NCBI GenBank assembly: GCA_951640165.1
Contig: OX621260.1
Coordinates: 21,594,001 to 21,658,000, forward strand
From: Pseudoips prasinana
Lineage: Eukaryota > Arthropoda > Insecta > Lepidoptera > Nolidae
Direction: 5' to 3'
Length of the DNA: 64,000 nucleotides
Shown here: positions 8,497 through 19,200 of the stretch, in pieces
How the letters are laid out: each line of letters starts with the position of its first letter
Numbering within the stretch: the stretch's first letter is position 1
Made by a program: the position numbers and the translations under genes
The notes under the pieces: generated by a model
Seen by the model: only the letters and a program-made list of their open reading frames with translations
Databases searched by the model: none
Told to the model about the DNA's origin: nothing

Positions 8497-11403
8497 TATT
8501 TAAAATTTAAAGATAATAATTTAACATTTTACTATCAGAATTGTAGAGGAATCCGCACCAAGCTGCATATTTTATATATGAATATATTATCTAACTGCTA
8601 TGATATTATAATACTGACGGAGACATGGCTCATACCAGAGATATTAGATTCCGAATTCATTGACCAACGATATTTGGTGTACAGATGCGACAGAGATCGT
8701 GTTGCTACTGGTAAAAAAGAAGGAGGTGGTACATTAGTAGCAATTTTAAAGACCTTGCGTTCCGTTGCAGTTAATCATGTTCCAAGTCTACACACTTCTA
8801 TCGAGCATGTTCTCTTTAAGGTACCTAGTTTAAGTAGAGGTCAATTTCACATGATTAGTGCAGTGTACATACCGCCTAGAACTCCAGAAAATGTATATGT
8901 AGCTTACATCGAAACTTTGGATGTTTATCTAAGAAATAGTGACGTGGAATATTTTTACCTCATAGGGGATTATAATTTACCCGATATTGAATGGTTTTCA
9001 AATACAAGTGGATCCCTTACTTGTGGGCAAATACGCAATGGTGGTTCACCAGTCTGCATGCACTTAAGTGCTTTTATGTCTGAACATAATGCACGCCAGT
9101 ATAATACTGTTAAAAATCTTCGCGGCAACACTCTCGACTTGCTTATTAGCAACAACGCCTGTACGGTATATGAACCAATAGATCTATTATTACCTCCTGA
9201 TCAGCATCATCCACCTTTTTGTGCTGTTATTCCGTTCCAAACAAATTACACTTCTATGGTACGTAAAAGCATTATGCGGTATAACTTTTACAAAGCTAAT
9301 TATGACAATATTAATCAGGATATACGGAAAATCGACTGGAACACAGTCCTACAAAACGATTCTATAAACGAAACAGTGAGTATATTTTACAATATAATTT
9401 TTGGAATAATTAAAAAACATGTACCTCTGTCAACAATCAAATCACCTAAGTTCCCAATATGGTTTTCACCTGCGTTGGTACATATATTCAAAAATAAATC
9501 TAAAGCATGGTTAAAATGGAAAAAATATAAAAATATATCAGACTACGAACAATTCTCAATTTTTAGGGCTAGATTTCAAACAGAATGTAAAAAATGCTAC
9601 AATGTTTACATGAACAATCTTGAAGACAGTATAAAAGATAATGAAAAATATTTTTGGAAATTTATTGCAACTCGTAAATCTGGGTTGAATATTCCTTCAA
9701 CTATGCGCCACGGCACTCGATTAGCTAATGAGCCGCATGAAATATGTAAAATGTTTTCTGACTTCTTTAATTCAGTTTATGAACCGTCTGCACAGACCAA
9801 CGATTCCCTTAGGAGTACTGAAATTTCTGAAAATAGTTCCCTCATTAGTAAGATTGAGTTCACCACCCAAAAAGTACAGAAGGCACTTCAGTCTCTTGAT
9901 ATCAGTAAAGGACCGGGTCCTGATGCACTGCCAGTTATTTTTCTCAGGAATACTGCCAAGAATATATGTGCTCCACTGCAAATTCTTTTTAATCGATCGC
10001 TGTCTGAAGGAATCTTCTCTGAAGCCTGGAAGCAGGCCAATATTACACCTGTCCATAAATCAGGTCCCAAAAATGACGTTGCAAATTACCGGCCAATATC
10101 AATACTGTCAACAATGTCGAAGCTTTTTGAAAGATTAGTACATAATGAACTTTATCCTGTACTTCATAATATTATTCTACAGCAACAACATGGCTTTGTC
10201 AAGCGAAGATCGACTCAAACCAATTTAGTAGTATATTCAGACTATCTATTTAATAGTATGGACTCGGGTATCCAAGTAGATTCAGTCTATACTGACTTTA
10301 AAAAGGCGTTCGACAAGGTAGACCATGAACTTCTTTTGACCAAGATTGCTTACAATGGCATACGTGGAGATCTGTGGAGGTGGTTTTCATCATATGTTTC
10401 GAATAGAACTCTAAAAGTAGTGATAAATGGTTTTCAATCTGCTACTACAATTGTTACATCTGGTGTACCCCAGGGATCGATACTAGGGCCTCTTTTATTT
10501 GTTATTTTTATTAATGATATTAGTAAATGTATCCTAAATTCTAAATTTCTTTTATACGCCGATGATTTGAAAATTTATAGGCCGATTAAATCCTTAAATG
10601 ATTGTTACGCATTGCAGGAAGATTTAAATAGGCTGCATAAATATTGTGATGGTAATAAATTACAGCTTAGCATTTCTAAATGTTGTTGCATAACCTTCTC
10701 TAAAAATAAAACAGCCATTAAATACCCCTATACGATAAATAGCACTACTTTAAATAGAGTCAGTATGATTCGAGACTTAGGCGTACTTTTGGATGAAAAG
10801 CTCCATCTTGATAATCATATTAATATGATTGTCAACAATGCTTGGCGTATGTATGGTTTTGTTATGCGCTCGGCTACTGAATTTAAAAAACCAAGGACTT
10901 ATCTGAATTTATACAGGTGTTTAATTAGATCCCAACTAGAATATGCAGTCGTGGTGTGGAATCCTCTTTACGCTAAATACTCCGATTATATAGAGAAAGT
11001 ACAGAAAAAATTCGTAAAAGCTATGAACTACAAGTGCTATCGTACGTCTGCCTCGTATACCAGTCTACTCAATAAATATCAACTGTTAACTTTAAAATCC
11101 AGGCGAACTTTTCTAGAGGCAATGCTTTTGTATGGTCTTAGCAATAACGCGTATGACTGCATGGATATTTGTAACAAAATATGCTACATAGTTCCTAGAA
11201 GACCGCAGAGGCGCGCTGTACGCAAACAACCACTGTTCGCTGTCACATCTTGTCGAACTAATGCTGGCGTACGAGCGCCGCTTCGACGTGTCACTCGCAC
11301 TTACAATGAGCAGTTTCATAACATAGATTTTTCGTTACCAGCAGGAAAATTCAAGAACACAATCTTGAAAACTATTCAAAATTTTAATTCAACAATCAAA
11401 TAG
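8497..11403 (+). CDS. LINE ORF2: AP endonuclease-reverse transcriptase
   Basis: Open from 8497; the first ATG is at 8578 (941 residues). The family-typical N-terminal motif YYQNCRGIRTK is encoded just upstream of that ATG (8530-8562), so the ATG product would lack the first endonuclease strand. Numbered from the ATG: endonuclease with TETW (14-17), GDYN (130-133) and a DQHH version of the usual DH motif (208-211); RT with GPGPD (445-449), YRPIS (504-508), YTDFKKAFD (catalytic D573), GVPQGSILGP and YADD (660-663); thumb and a basic C-terminus. It nicks target DNA and copies the element RNA in the nucleus. No frameshift or stop is seen in the body, so the copy is young or under constraint. Confidence 0.9.
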   Translation, partial: YLKFKDNNLTFYYQNCRGIRTKLHILYMNILSNCYDIIILTETWLIPEILDSEFIDQRYLVYRCDRDRVATGKKEGGGTLVAILKTLRSVAVNHVPSLHTSIEHVLFKVPSLSRGQFHMISAVYIPPRTPENVYVAYIETLDVYLRNSDVEYFYLIGDYNLPDIEWFSNTSGSLTCGQIRNGGSPVCMHLSAFMSEHNARQYNTVKNLRGNTLDLLISNNACTVYEPIDLLLPPDQHHPPFCAVIPFQTNYTSMVRKSIMRYNFYKANYDNINQDIRKIDWNTVLQNDSINETVSIFYNIIFGIIKKHVPLSTIKSPKFPIWFSPALVHIFKNKSKAWLKWKKYKNISDYEQFSIFRARFQTECKKCYNVYMNNLEDSIKDNEKYFWKFIATRKSGLNIPSTMRHGTRLANEPHEICKMFSDFFNSVYEPSAQTNDSLRSTEISENSSLISKIEFTTQKVQKALQSLDISKGPGPDALPVIFLRNTAKNICAPLQILFNRSLSEGIFSEAWKQANITPVHKSGPKNDVANYRPISILSTMSKLFERLVHNELYPVLHNIILQQQHGFVKRRSTQTNLVVYSDYLFNSMDSGIQVDSVYTDFKKAFDKVDHELLLTKIAYNGIRGDLWRWFSSYVSNRTLKVVINGFQSATTIVTSGVPQGSILGPLLFVIFINDISKCILNSKFLLYADDLKIYRPIKSLNDCYALQEDLNRLHKYCDGNKLQLSISKCCCITFSKNKTAIKYPYTINSTTLNRVSMIRDLGVLLDEKLHLDNHINMIVNNAWRMYGFVMRSATEFKKPRTYLNLYRCLIRSQLEYAVVVWNPLYAKYSDYIEKVQKKFVKAMNYKCYRTSASYTSLLNKYQLLTLKSRRTFLEAMLLYGLSNNAYDCMDICNKICYIVPRRPQRRAVRKQPLFAVTSCRTNAGVRAPLRRVTRTYNEQFHNIDFSLPAGKFKNTILKTIQNFNSTIK

Positions 11404-11775
11404 CTTTTTGTTTTTTTCACAAAACACATAATTATATATTTAGGTACTTATTTATTATTTTCATCTAGATAATACATTTCGTTATTTTTTATTTTATGCC
11501 TTAATTGTAGGTAATAAATGTATTTAAGTTATTGTTTTCTTGTTTATAATGTTCTCACTTAATGTTTTTGTAATCGAAATTCTAAATTTGTAATTTGCTA
11601 GTTAAGTTTTCTACTAACTACATTTAGTGTATAGTGTGAGTCACCTTAATTATATGTATTCTGTGAATAACGTTGTGGATTACACAATTGTTTATTAGTG
11701 ATAATATTTTTGTAACATTTATTGTGTAATTGTTTGTTGTTCCAAATAAAATAAAATAAAATAAAATAAAAATAA
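11404..11775 (+). other. LINE 3' UTR and (AATAA)n tail
   Basis: AT-rich sequence after the ORF2 stop, ending in AATAA-type tandem repeats, the usual 3' end for CR1/Jockey-like insect LINEs. Confidence 0.7.
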
Positions 11776-11949
11776 CATATAATTATATAGATAGGTACGG
11801 GAAGCCTGTTGCCAGGAGACCTAAGGCAACAGACGGAAACTATGAAGGAAGCAGGGGTGTGTACGTAGTGCAATGTACACAGGAGAGAGGGTTTTCTCAC
11901 TGCCGGTCAAGCAGGCTCACAAGACCGATCGTACTGACGGCTAAAGGTG

Positions 11950-12282
11950 TCTTGGCCGCAGTGAGAGGTGGTGACAGGGTAATGAGCCAAAGTCGGATTC
12001 AACGTAATGACTGGTTTTATTTACAATATTAAAATCTTATATACTAATCTTAAACTAAATACACATTCACGCCTATTCACTTGTGTGCCATCCGTGTGTT
12101 GCGTCGACGCTGCAGTCTTCAATATTTCGGTCAGTTGTATGCTGACGCTGAGCTGTACTTTGTCCCAAGATGCGTCGATGTAATAAATTTGTCATTGATT
12201 GCTGTGTTGATATAAATTAATTAGGGTTCCTTGAAGTAAATATTATGGTTCACATGTGAACAACCCGTAAGGGGCCACGACA
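11950..12282 (-). repeat. LTR-like sequence (possible 5' LTR of the BEL element or a solo LTR)
   Basis: Read on the minus strand it begins TGTCGTGGCCCC at 12282. A TATA-like TATATAAG lies near 12045 and an AATAAA signal near 12020, followed by a U5-like stretch. Its inner boundary is unclear (somewhere in 11800-11990). Orientation and position fit the BEL element split by the LINE, but a gypsy-type solo LTR is also possible. Confidence 0.5.
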
Positions 12283-12850
12283 TATATGTATAACATCTTG
12301 AAATACCTACTTATTCAACTTTTTCTAATTTTATATATATATACATACTTACTTATGTCATGGTAATAAAAGGCTTATTATTAATATTATTATAATGTAC
12401 GGTGATATAACATACATGCAGTGATATACCTACATATATACAGTGCATATTTATTTATTTAATAAACTAAATGGAATTTCAGGTAATAAATTAAACCGCA
12501 GTTGAAATATAAAGTAAACATCATGATACGTGGGTTTGTTTCTTCGTTTTGTTCTTATATTGTTTCATTTTATACGTTCACAATATTGTAAATAAATGAA
12601 ACGTCAGAGCTTACTGCGCAAATGCCCATGGCGATAAAGGAAACATGTATTTGTCTGACACGGGTAAGTAAATCCTTTTTATTGTAGTTCGCCTTTTTTC
12701 GTTGAATTTAATGGCCCTCCTGCCCATCACGTTGATGAAGATGTTACATTCAAAATTATACAGATACGAAATGTGGTTTGTATAATACCATAAAAACATA
12801 AATGTGAAATGAGAGCCAAGTTGAATATTATAATAATATGTATATGCCTT
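12283..12850. other. No recognised feature
   Basis: AT-rich sequence with short TA runs near 12335. No coding frame or repeat family recognised. Confidence 0.4.
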
Positions 12851-13105
12851 GGTTGTTGACTTGCTGTGTAGTGACGGCATAGAATATCATCACTCCATGT
12901 CATCCCGTGGGGGGGCGTTGAAATACTTACCAGAACGGACAGCAGCTTTTTTTGTGAACTATGACCATCACACTGCGATTGCTATTATTGCCAACCTGCC
13001 TGCCAAGCGTGGCAATTATGGCATATCCCCCTTCTTTAGGGAGGCATTTGTCCAGCTGTGGACGTAGGGTACTTTGGCTGACATGATGATGACTTCAACG
13101 TTTCT
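12850..13105 (+). repeat. RTE-type LINE 3' remnant
   Basis: Contains TTTGTCCAGCTGTGGACG followed by GGCTGACATGATGATGA, the 3' tip shared by the RTE-type fragments in this window. A partial second copy of its GGCATAGAATATCATCACTCC segment lies at 13161-13212. Confidence 0.55.
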
Positions 13106-13465
13106 AAATGGGTGCCAAGTTTAATGGAATTTATTTATAACATCATAAAATAATTTATACTGCTGCGTAACGGCAAAGAATATCACCACTCCATTTCATT
13201 CCGTGGGGGGTTAAGAAGGTTGTTCATCACTTCTTCTTGTAACTTTGGATTATATATTGAAGCTTGATTTGTTTTCATAAGCGAATTGTTACATTACAAG
13301 CACGAAACTGCTCGTCAGTACTGTTAGTTAGAACTTGTCTTGACACGCTGCCGCGTGTCTATTCCTAAAGCGTTTTTCGGCGATCGTTGGAAGATAAGAA
13401 TTAACTTACCACATTGAAAATATGATACAACTTCCATAGTAACAGCGTATAACTTTTGACTTTGA

Positions 13466-13655
13466 CTGCAAGTGTGACGCAGCGGTTAAGACACTCGCCT
13501 CGATTCGTGTCTCGGGTTCGAATGCCGCCCAGGAAATCTATTTGTGTGACCCATAAGTTGTTGTTTTGGGACTGGTTGTGCATTGTGTTCATCAATTATA
13601 TGTTTTTAAAGTACCCCGCGATACAGAGATTATTTTTACCTAGAGCGGGCTAAGT
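13466..13655 (+). mobile_element. SINE-C copy (tRNA-headed)
   Basis: tRNA-like head (TGACGCAGCGGTTAAGACA ... GGTTCGAA), then the family body TGTGACCCATAA and the tail AAAGTACCCCGCGA. Diverged from the other copies. Confidence 0.75.
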
Positions 13656-13744
13656 TTTTGAACCAAAAATATTACAACTTACTTTAACGATTTAAAATAA
13701 ATTATAGAATTCAACTTTATGCTTTGTTAACGTCATGTTGTATT

Positions 13745-13870
13745 ACCTATTGGTCTATTGGTTGGTGATGTTGACTGCGAAACCAAAGGTCGTGGGTTCG
13801 ATCCCACTAGAATAAATCTTTGTGTGATGAGCACGATTATTTCTTATCTGTAACCACTAGACCAAAGGGC
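13745..13870 (+). mobile_element. SINE-O head fragment
   Basis: B-box GGTTCGATCCC followed by TTTGTGTGATGAGCACGATT, the body shared with 40796-40920 and 62800-62925. Confidence 0.5.
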
Positions 13871-13871
13871 T

Positions 13872-13990
13872 AGTATCGTTAATATGATGATGATGATGTC
13901 TTCCCGGCTGAATTTCGGCCACGGCGGCCATTCTCAATGGAGATTGGCCAATTGTGCAGGACATATTATGGTGCACAAGGCAGTCCATAA
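13872..13990 (-). mobile_element. SINE-N tail fragment
   Basis: On the minus strand reads GGCCGCCGTGGCCGAAATTC, the 3' end of the SINE at 20222-20590, with an (ATC)n tail. Confidence 0.55.
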
Positions 13991-14061
13991 TATGAATGTA
14001 TTTTAAACGAGAGAACGGACAGGAGTGTGTCTCTGTGTACTATCATCGTACGATGAGAGCA

Positions 14062-14432
14062 TGGATTTACTTCAAATTTTGCATGAATATTAACTAAGAG
14101 GTCGGGTCAACATATAGGCTACATATTATCAAGCTATGACTTACGGGGGAGGAGCTTACGAGCGTGACTTAGGAGGGATATGCCATAATTGCTTCCTACG
14201 TTTAGCAGGCCGTCCCGCCTGCTAAACGTAGGTAGCGATTATGGCATATCCCTCCAAATGATGGACACTATTCTATAGTATACTAGCTGTGCCCCGCGGT
14301 TTTACCCGCGTTAACTTTTATAAATTATCATAGCTCCTCCCCCGTAAGTCATAGCTTGATAATATGTAGCCTATATGTTGACCCGACCTCTTAGTTAATA
14401 TTCATGCAAAATTTGAAGTAAATTCATGCAGT
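14062..14432. repeat. Large inverted repeat built from Helitron-F sequence
   Basis: Arms 14062-14157 and 14337-14432 are reverse complements over about 97 bp with one visible mismatch. They share variants absent from the other Helitron-F copies here (GTAAGTCATAGCTTGAT). The loop contains a second palindrome (14172-14255). Confidence 0.85.
14172..14255. repeat. Perfect-looking palindrome (foldback MITE core)
   Basis: GGAGGGATATGCCATAAT ... ATTATGGCATATCCCTCC with inner arms CCTACGTTTAGCAGGC / GCCTGCTAAACGTAGG and a loop of a few bases. Confidence 0.85.
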
Positions 14433-14603
14433 ACTTTTTGAGTTTAACCCGGACATACATACAGACAAACAGACATACAGACAAAAATTCTAAAAACTTT
14501 ATTTTTGGCTTCGATATCGATTGTAGATCACGCCACAAGTATCCTTTAAAAAAATATTCAATGTACAGTTTTGACTTTCCTACGATTTTATTATATGTAT
14601 AGA
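14283..14603 (-). mobile_element. Helitron-F, non-autonomous
   Basis: On the minus strand begins TCTATACATATAATAAAATC and ends with a GC hairpin plus GGGGCACAGCTAG, then T. These are Helitron-type ends (TC...CTAG, inserted between A and T). About 320 bp, no ORF. Confidence 0.85.
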
Positions 14604-14614
14604 TAGATAGTGGA

Positions 14615-14676
14615 AATCTTTTAGGAGTCCTTTGTCCAGCAGTGGACGTCTTTCGGCTGACATAATAATAATAATA
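14615..14676 (+). repeat. RTE-type LINE 3' tip
   Basis: CCTTTGTCCAGCAGTGGACG then CTTTCGGCTGA and (ATA)n; only the last about 60 bp remain. Confidence 0.6.
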
Positions 14677-14704
14677 ATGTATATATTTAGAAATACGAGT
14701 ATAT

Positions 14705-14800
14705 ACGTATGTCTATTGGTTCTCTGATTATGGCAGCCAGTACAGGATAGTTTGGAATCAGATGGCAATGTGTTAGTTATCCCAAGATATATTTATATTT
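14705..14800 (+). mobile_element. SINE-O tail fragment
   Basis: ATCAGATGGCAATGTGTTAG followed by TTATCCCAAGATAT, matching the tails at 54599-54690 and 63490-63610. Confidence 0.5.
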
Positions 14801-14820
14801 ATTACAAAACATTTTGACGA

Positions 14821-15134
14821 TCACCGTAGCCTAGTTGGTAGTGCTCCTGCCTACGAAGCTGGTGGTCCTGGGTTCGAATCCCGGTAAGTGCAAATATTTG
14901 TGTGATGAGCACGAATATTTGTTTCTGAGTCATGGATGTTTTCTATGTATTTAAGTATTTATTTATCTATATGTATCGTATGTATATCGTCGCCTGGTAC
15001 CCATAGTACAAGCTTTGCTTAGTTTGGGGCTAGGTTGATCTGTGTGACATTGTCCCTATATATTATATATTGTCCCTATATATTATATTATTATTATATT
15101 ATTATATTATATTATATTATATTATATTATTATT
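14821..15134 (+). mobile_element. SINE-A copy (full head, expanded AT tail)
   Basis: tRNA-like head with A-box TAGCCTAGTTGG and B-box GGTTCGAATCC, body, and tail TGTGTGACATTGTCCCTATA. The last segment is duplicated and runs into an (ATT)n tail. Polymerase III promoter boxes are intact by eye. Confidence 0.85.
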
Positions 15135-15202
15135 CAACGAGCAGTACATACACAGCAGCAGAACAGTATTAAAAACCAATAAATATACATCAAGTAATAC
15201 CT

Positions 15203-15643
15203 TTTTAGGATTCCGTACCCAAAAGGTGAAACGGGACCTTATTACTACGACTCCGCTGTCCGTCTGTTATCAGGCTGTATCTCATGAACCGTGATAGTTA
15301 GACAGTTGAAATTTTCATAGACGATGTATTGCTGTAGACGCTATAACAACAAATACTAAAAAAAAAACAGAAATAAGAAAAAATTAAGGGGGCTCCCATA
15401 CAACAATAGTGATTATTTTGCTCGATTTGGCTCGTTATTAATAACGGCAAAATATAGACGCTTGAAATATTCACACAATATTTAGTTATAAAGTCACTGT
15501 AAAAATAAATAATTAAATTAAAAAATAAAACAAATATTTAAGGGGGGCTCCCATACAACAAAAGTGATATTTTTGTCGTTTTTATAGATAAGTACGTAGC
15601 CCTTTGTGCGCGACTCCTACTCGCACTTGGCCGGTTTTAATTA
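15203..15643 (+). repeat. Repeat E copy
   Basis: Begins TTTTTAGGATTCCGTACCC and ends CGCACTTGGCCGGTTTT. The central GGGGGCTCCCATACAACAA module occurs twice (near 15390 and 15545), an internal duplication not seen in other copies. Confidence 0.8.
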
Positions 15644-15925
15644 AGTTCCAATAAACTTCGCAACTTCGCTCACCATACGAACTTTTTAGATCTTTAGGAC
15701 GTAAATGGACAACTTACTCCTGCCAACTTTTTTAATCATTCAGGACGGGGCGCAGTATAAAAATATAGACAGTACGGAAACTACCCACAAACGCTTAAAG
15801 CGGCACACTCACACAAACATGCGCATTGTCAAGACCCCTAAGCGGTTGTCGCGGTGCTGTCAGTAATGAGTGCCGCGTCAAGACTATTTTATTTATATAT
15901 TTTATGTTTTATTTTATTTCATTGG
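15644..15925. other. No recognised feature
   Basis: Spacer between repeat E and a MITE; no gene or family recognised. Confidence 0.4.
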
Positions 15926-15927
15926 TA

Positions 15928-16139
15928 CAGTCAACAGCAAAAGTAGATGATCAAAGTCGGATATTCAATACTAATTATCATAAATTGCGACAAAATAGTG
16001 TGGTGATGAAGATTATCTAGTTGAAGGTGTGCGTGAGTGTTAAGTGTAAAAAATATTAACTAGTGAAAACTGCCGCCCAATAGCATCATAAACTCAAAAC
16101 TCAGGTCCGATTTTGATCATCTACTTATGCTGTTGACTG
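15928..16139. mobile_element. MITE with TA flanks (mariner-type)
   Basis: Terminal inverted repeats CAGTCAACAGCA...AGTAGATGATCAAA / TTTGATCATCTACT...GCTGTTGACTG of about 37 bp, flanked by TA on both sides (15926-15927 and 16140-16141). 212 bp, non-coding. Confidence 0.8.
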
Positions 16140-16239
16140 TACAAAAACAGACTACAGACTAATAACAAATAATAATAATATAATTATCTTATAACACTGT
16201 TAAATCTGAGGTCCAATTATATCTGTACACAACATTCAA

Positions 16240-19200
16240 AAATTGCTAGCATGGGGTGCACGAAAGGAGCCTCCCCGAGCGACGTATCATTAAGCCCCTA
16301 TACGTCCGGCGCACCCTGGGCAATCAACGAACTCCCCACGCTGATTGGCTAATCCTTTCACCACGATGGCAATCCAAAGTTCACCCAAAAAGCCGGTTTT
16401 GTGTGTAGTCTCGATCAACATCGAAGGGTTCTCAAAGGACAAGTCAGAAATTCTCGCTGACGTCTGCCGCAAAACACACTGCGACATCCTTTGCGTCCAA
16501 GAAACCCATCGGGATGAAACCCAAGACCGGCCACACATCTCTGGACTTACGCTTATCGCCGAGATCTGTCACCCGAAACACGGTAACGCAGTGTTTGCTG
16601 CTCCCGGCGTAAGCATAATTTCCGCCAAGATCTCAACCAAGAACGGCATCGAAGTGATCACCGTAGATGTTGGCAACTGCACAATTACTTCCATCTATAA
16701 ACCACCAGGCACCACATTCCAGTTCGATCCTCCAGAGAATTTCCGTGACCAGCCCACCCAAGTTATTGTCGGTGATTTTAACAGCCGTAGTCCCAACTGG
16801 GGTTACAAGGATATGGACATAAGTGGACAATCCGTAGAGGAATGGGCTGAGATGAATGATTTGGTCTTAATCCACGATGCTAAACAACCAGATTCTTTCA
16901 ATAGCAGCCGCTGGAAACGCGGATATAATCCAGACCTAATCTTTGTCAGTTCACACATCAGCTCACAGTGCAGCAAAACCGTATGCCCACCTATTCCTCG
17001 CACTCAGCACAGGCCTATTATGTGCTGCATTGAGCCTGTTGTCCGGCCTATAAATGTCCCACTTAAACGCCGATTTAACTACGCGAAAGCCGATTGGGAG
17101 TCATTTACTCGAAAAATTGACGACGCCCTGTTGAATGTCTTGCCGATCTCGCGAAACTACGACCAATTCGTTGAGATAGTAGCTACTACCTCCCGTAGAT
17201 ACATTCCACGGGGCTGCAGGACTTCCTACATTCCAGGGCTGTCCTCAGAGTCCAGCGAACTTTTGAAACAGTATGAATCATTGTACAACACTGACCCCTT
17301 CTCGGAAGAAACCACTCTAGCTGGAGAAGCACTGCTTTCCAAAATAGGAGAAACGAGACGAGAAAAGTGGGTCAGCACTGTTACTGGCATCGACATGACT
17401 CACAACAGCAAGAAGGCTTGGAGCACTATTCGCAAGCTGACTGGTGAATCCCCCTTACCGTCCCCGCCAAGGCAAGTGACCGCCAACCAGATTGCCCATC
17501 AACTGCTTGTCAACGGCAAACCAACACATCGTGCAAGTAAAGCCCCTAAACCGCAAAAACCTGACGGCTCTTGCGACGTTATTAGTAAGCCGTTAAACCT
17601 AGCTGATATCGTCGCAGCCATCAAGGCACTTAAATGCGGCAAAGCCTCTGGGGTGGATGACATCTCGGTTGAGCAAATTAAACAACTCGGTCCAGTTGCT
17701 GTGTCATGGTTGCTCCAATTATACAATAACTGTCTGGAATCGGCCTCAGTCCCCCGTCTTTGGAGGAAATCAAAGGTAATAGCCATACCTAAGCCGGGCA
17801 AAGCAGCAGACGATCCCAAAAACTTTCGTCCAATATCTCTGCTTTGTCACACGTACAAGCTTTTTGAGAGATTGCTGCTGAACCGGCTTACATGCGTTAT
17901 TGATCCAAAGCTCATCCAAGAACAAGCTGGTTTCAGACCTGTCAAGTCTTGTTGCAACCAGACCCTCAAACTCGTACAACACATTGAGGATGGGTTCGAA
18001 GCGGGAATGGTCACAGGCGCTGTGTTCGTGGACTTATCAGCCGCCTATGATACGGTGAATCTCAAGCGGCTGTTGTGGAAAGTGGAGTCCATGACCAATG
18101 ATCATAAATTTGTGGGGATACTCCGGGAACTTCTCCACAACCGCCGATTTCGGGTTCATCTTATCACAGAAAAAAGTCGTTGGAGAGCGCAAAAAAATGG
18201 CCTTCCCCAGGGGAGCGTCCTAGCACCGCTACTCTTTAACATATACACCAACGACCAACCATCCAGCCTAAACACGTCTCGTTTCCTATACGCGGATGAC
18301 TTGGCACTCACCACCCAAGCCACCACATTTGAGAAGATTGAGGTTTATTTGACGGACGCTCTTAAGGACTTAGCCACTTACTACCGCGCTAACTCTCTTA
18401 AACCCAATCCGAGCAAAACCCATTCTTGCTTATTTCACCTGCGTAATAGAGAGGCGGGTCGCAAACTTGACATAGTTTGGGACGGGGTGTCTATCGAGCA
18501 CAGCTGTTTCCCAAAATATCTTGGAGTTACTCTGGACAGATCACTCACATTTAGCCAAAACTGCAAGAATACCAAGCAGAAGGTGCACTCTCGCAACAGT
18601 CTCTTACGGCGACTTGTATCCTCTAAGTGGGGTGCTTCGCCTGACGTTGTGCGAACTTCTGGGCTGGCGCTATGTTTTTCCTGTGGCGAATTTGCGTGCC
18701 CAGTATGGAGTCGCTCAGCACATGCAAAGCTGGTGGATACAGCTTTGAATGAAACATGCCGGATAATCACTGGTTGCCTCAAACCGACCCCGGTGCAAAT
18801 GTTGTATCCACTGGCAGGAATAGCGCCACCAGAAGTTCGTAGAACGGTGGCAAGCTGCAATGAAAGAGCCACAATGGACAACGACACACGTCACCCTATG
18901 CATGGCAGTAACCTTGTGCCTCATAGGCTGAAAAGCCGCAAAAGTTTTTTAAGGTGTGTCCACCCACTTATTGGCGAACGGAGTCGTGAGAGGCTAAAGA
19001 TATGGCGAGAAAGTGCTTCCTTACCCATCCCATTTGTTCCTCCGGCTGAAAATCTTCCACCTGGACACAATATTCCGTGGCCAACCTGGAAGTCCCTGAA
19101 CAGGCTCCGGACTCAGGTTGGTCGAAGTAAGGAAAACCTGTACAGGTGGAGATTTATTGACGGGGATAGCCTAGGATGCAGGTGCGGTGCTACCCCCCAA

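Larger units (their letters stand above)
7556..11775 (+). mobile_element. CR1/Jockey-like LINE, 5'-truncated, near-complete ORF2
   Basis: Holds the C-terminal part of an ORF1, an endonuclease/RT ORF2 and a 3' UTR ending in an (AATAA)n tail at about 11745-11775. Opposite orientation to the BEL element; it appears to sit in that element's leader. No convincing target-site duplication was found. Confidence 0.85.

Noticed and set aside
7749..8510. A 253-codon hydrophobic frame as a membrane protein
   Set aside because: It overlaps LINE ORF1 out of frame, lies in AT-rich spacer, and its hydrophobicity is what random AT-rich codons give.
14821..14900. A functional tRNA gene
   Set aside because: A/B boxes are present, but the acceptor stem does not close and the same head recurs with SINE bodies at six other sites.
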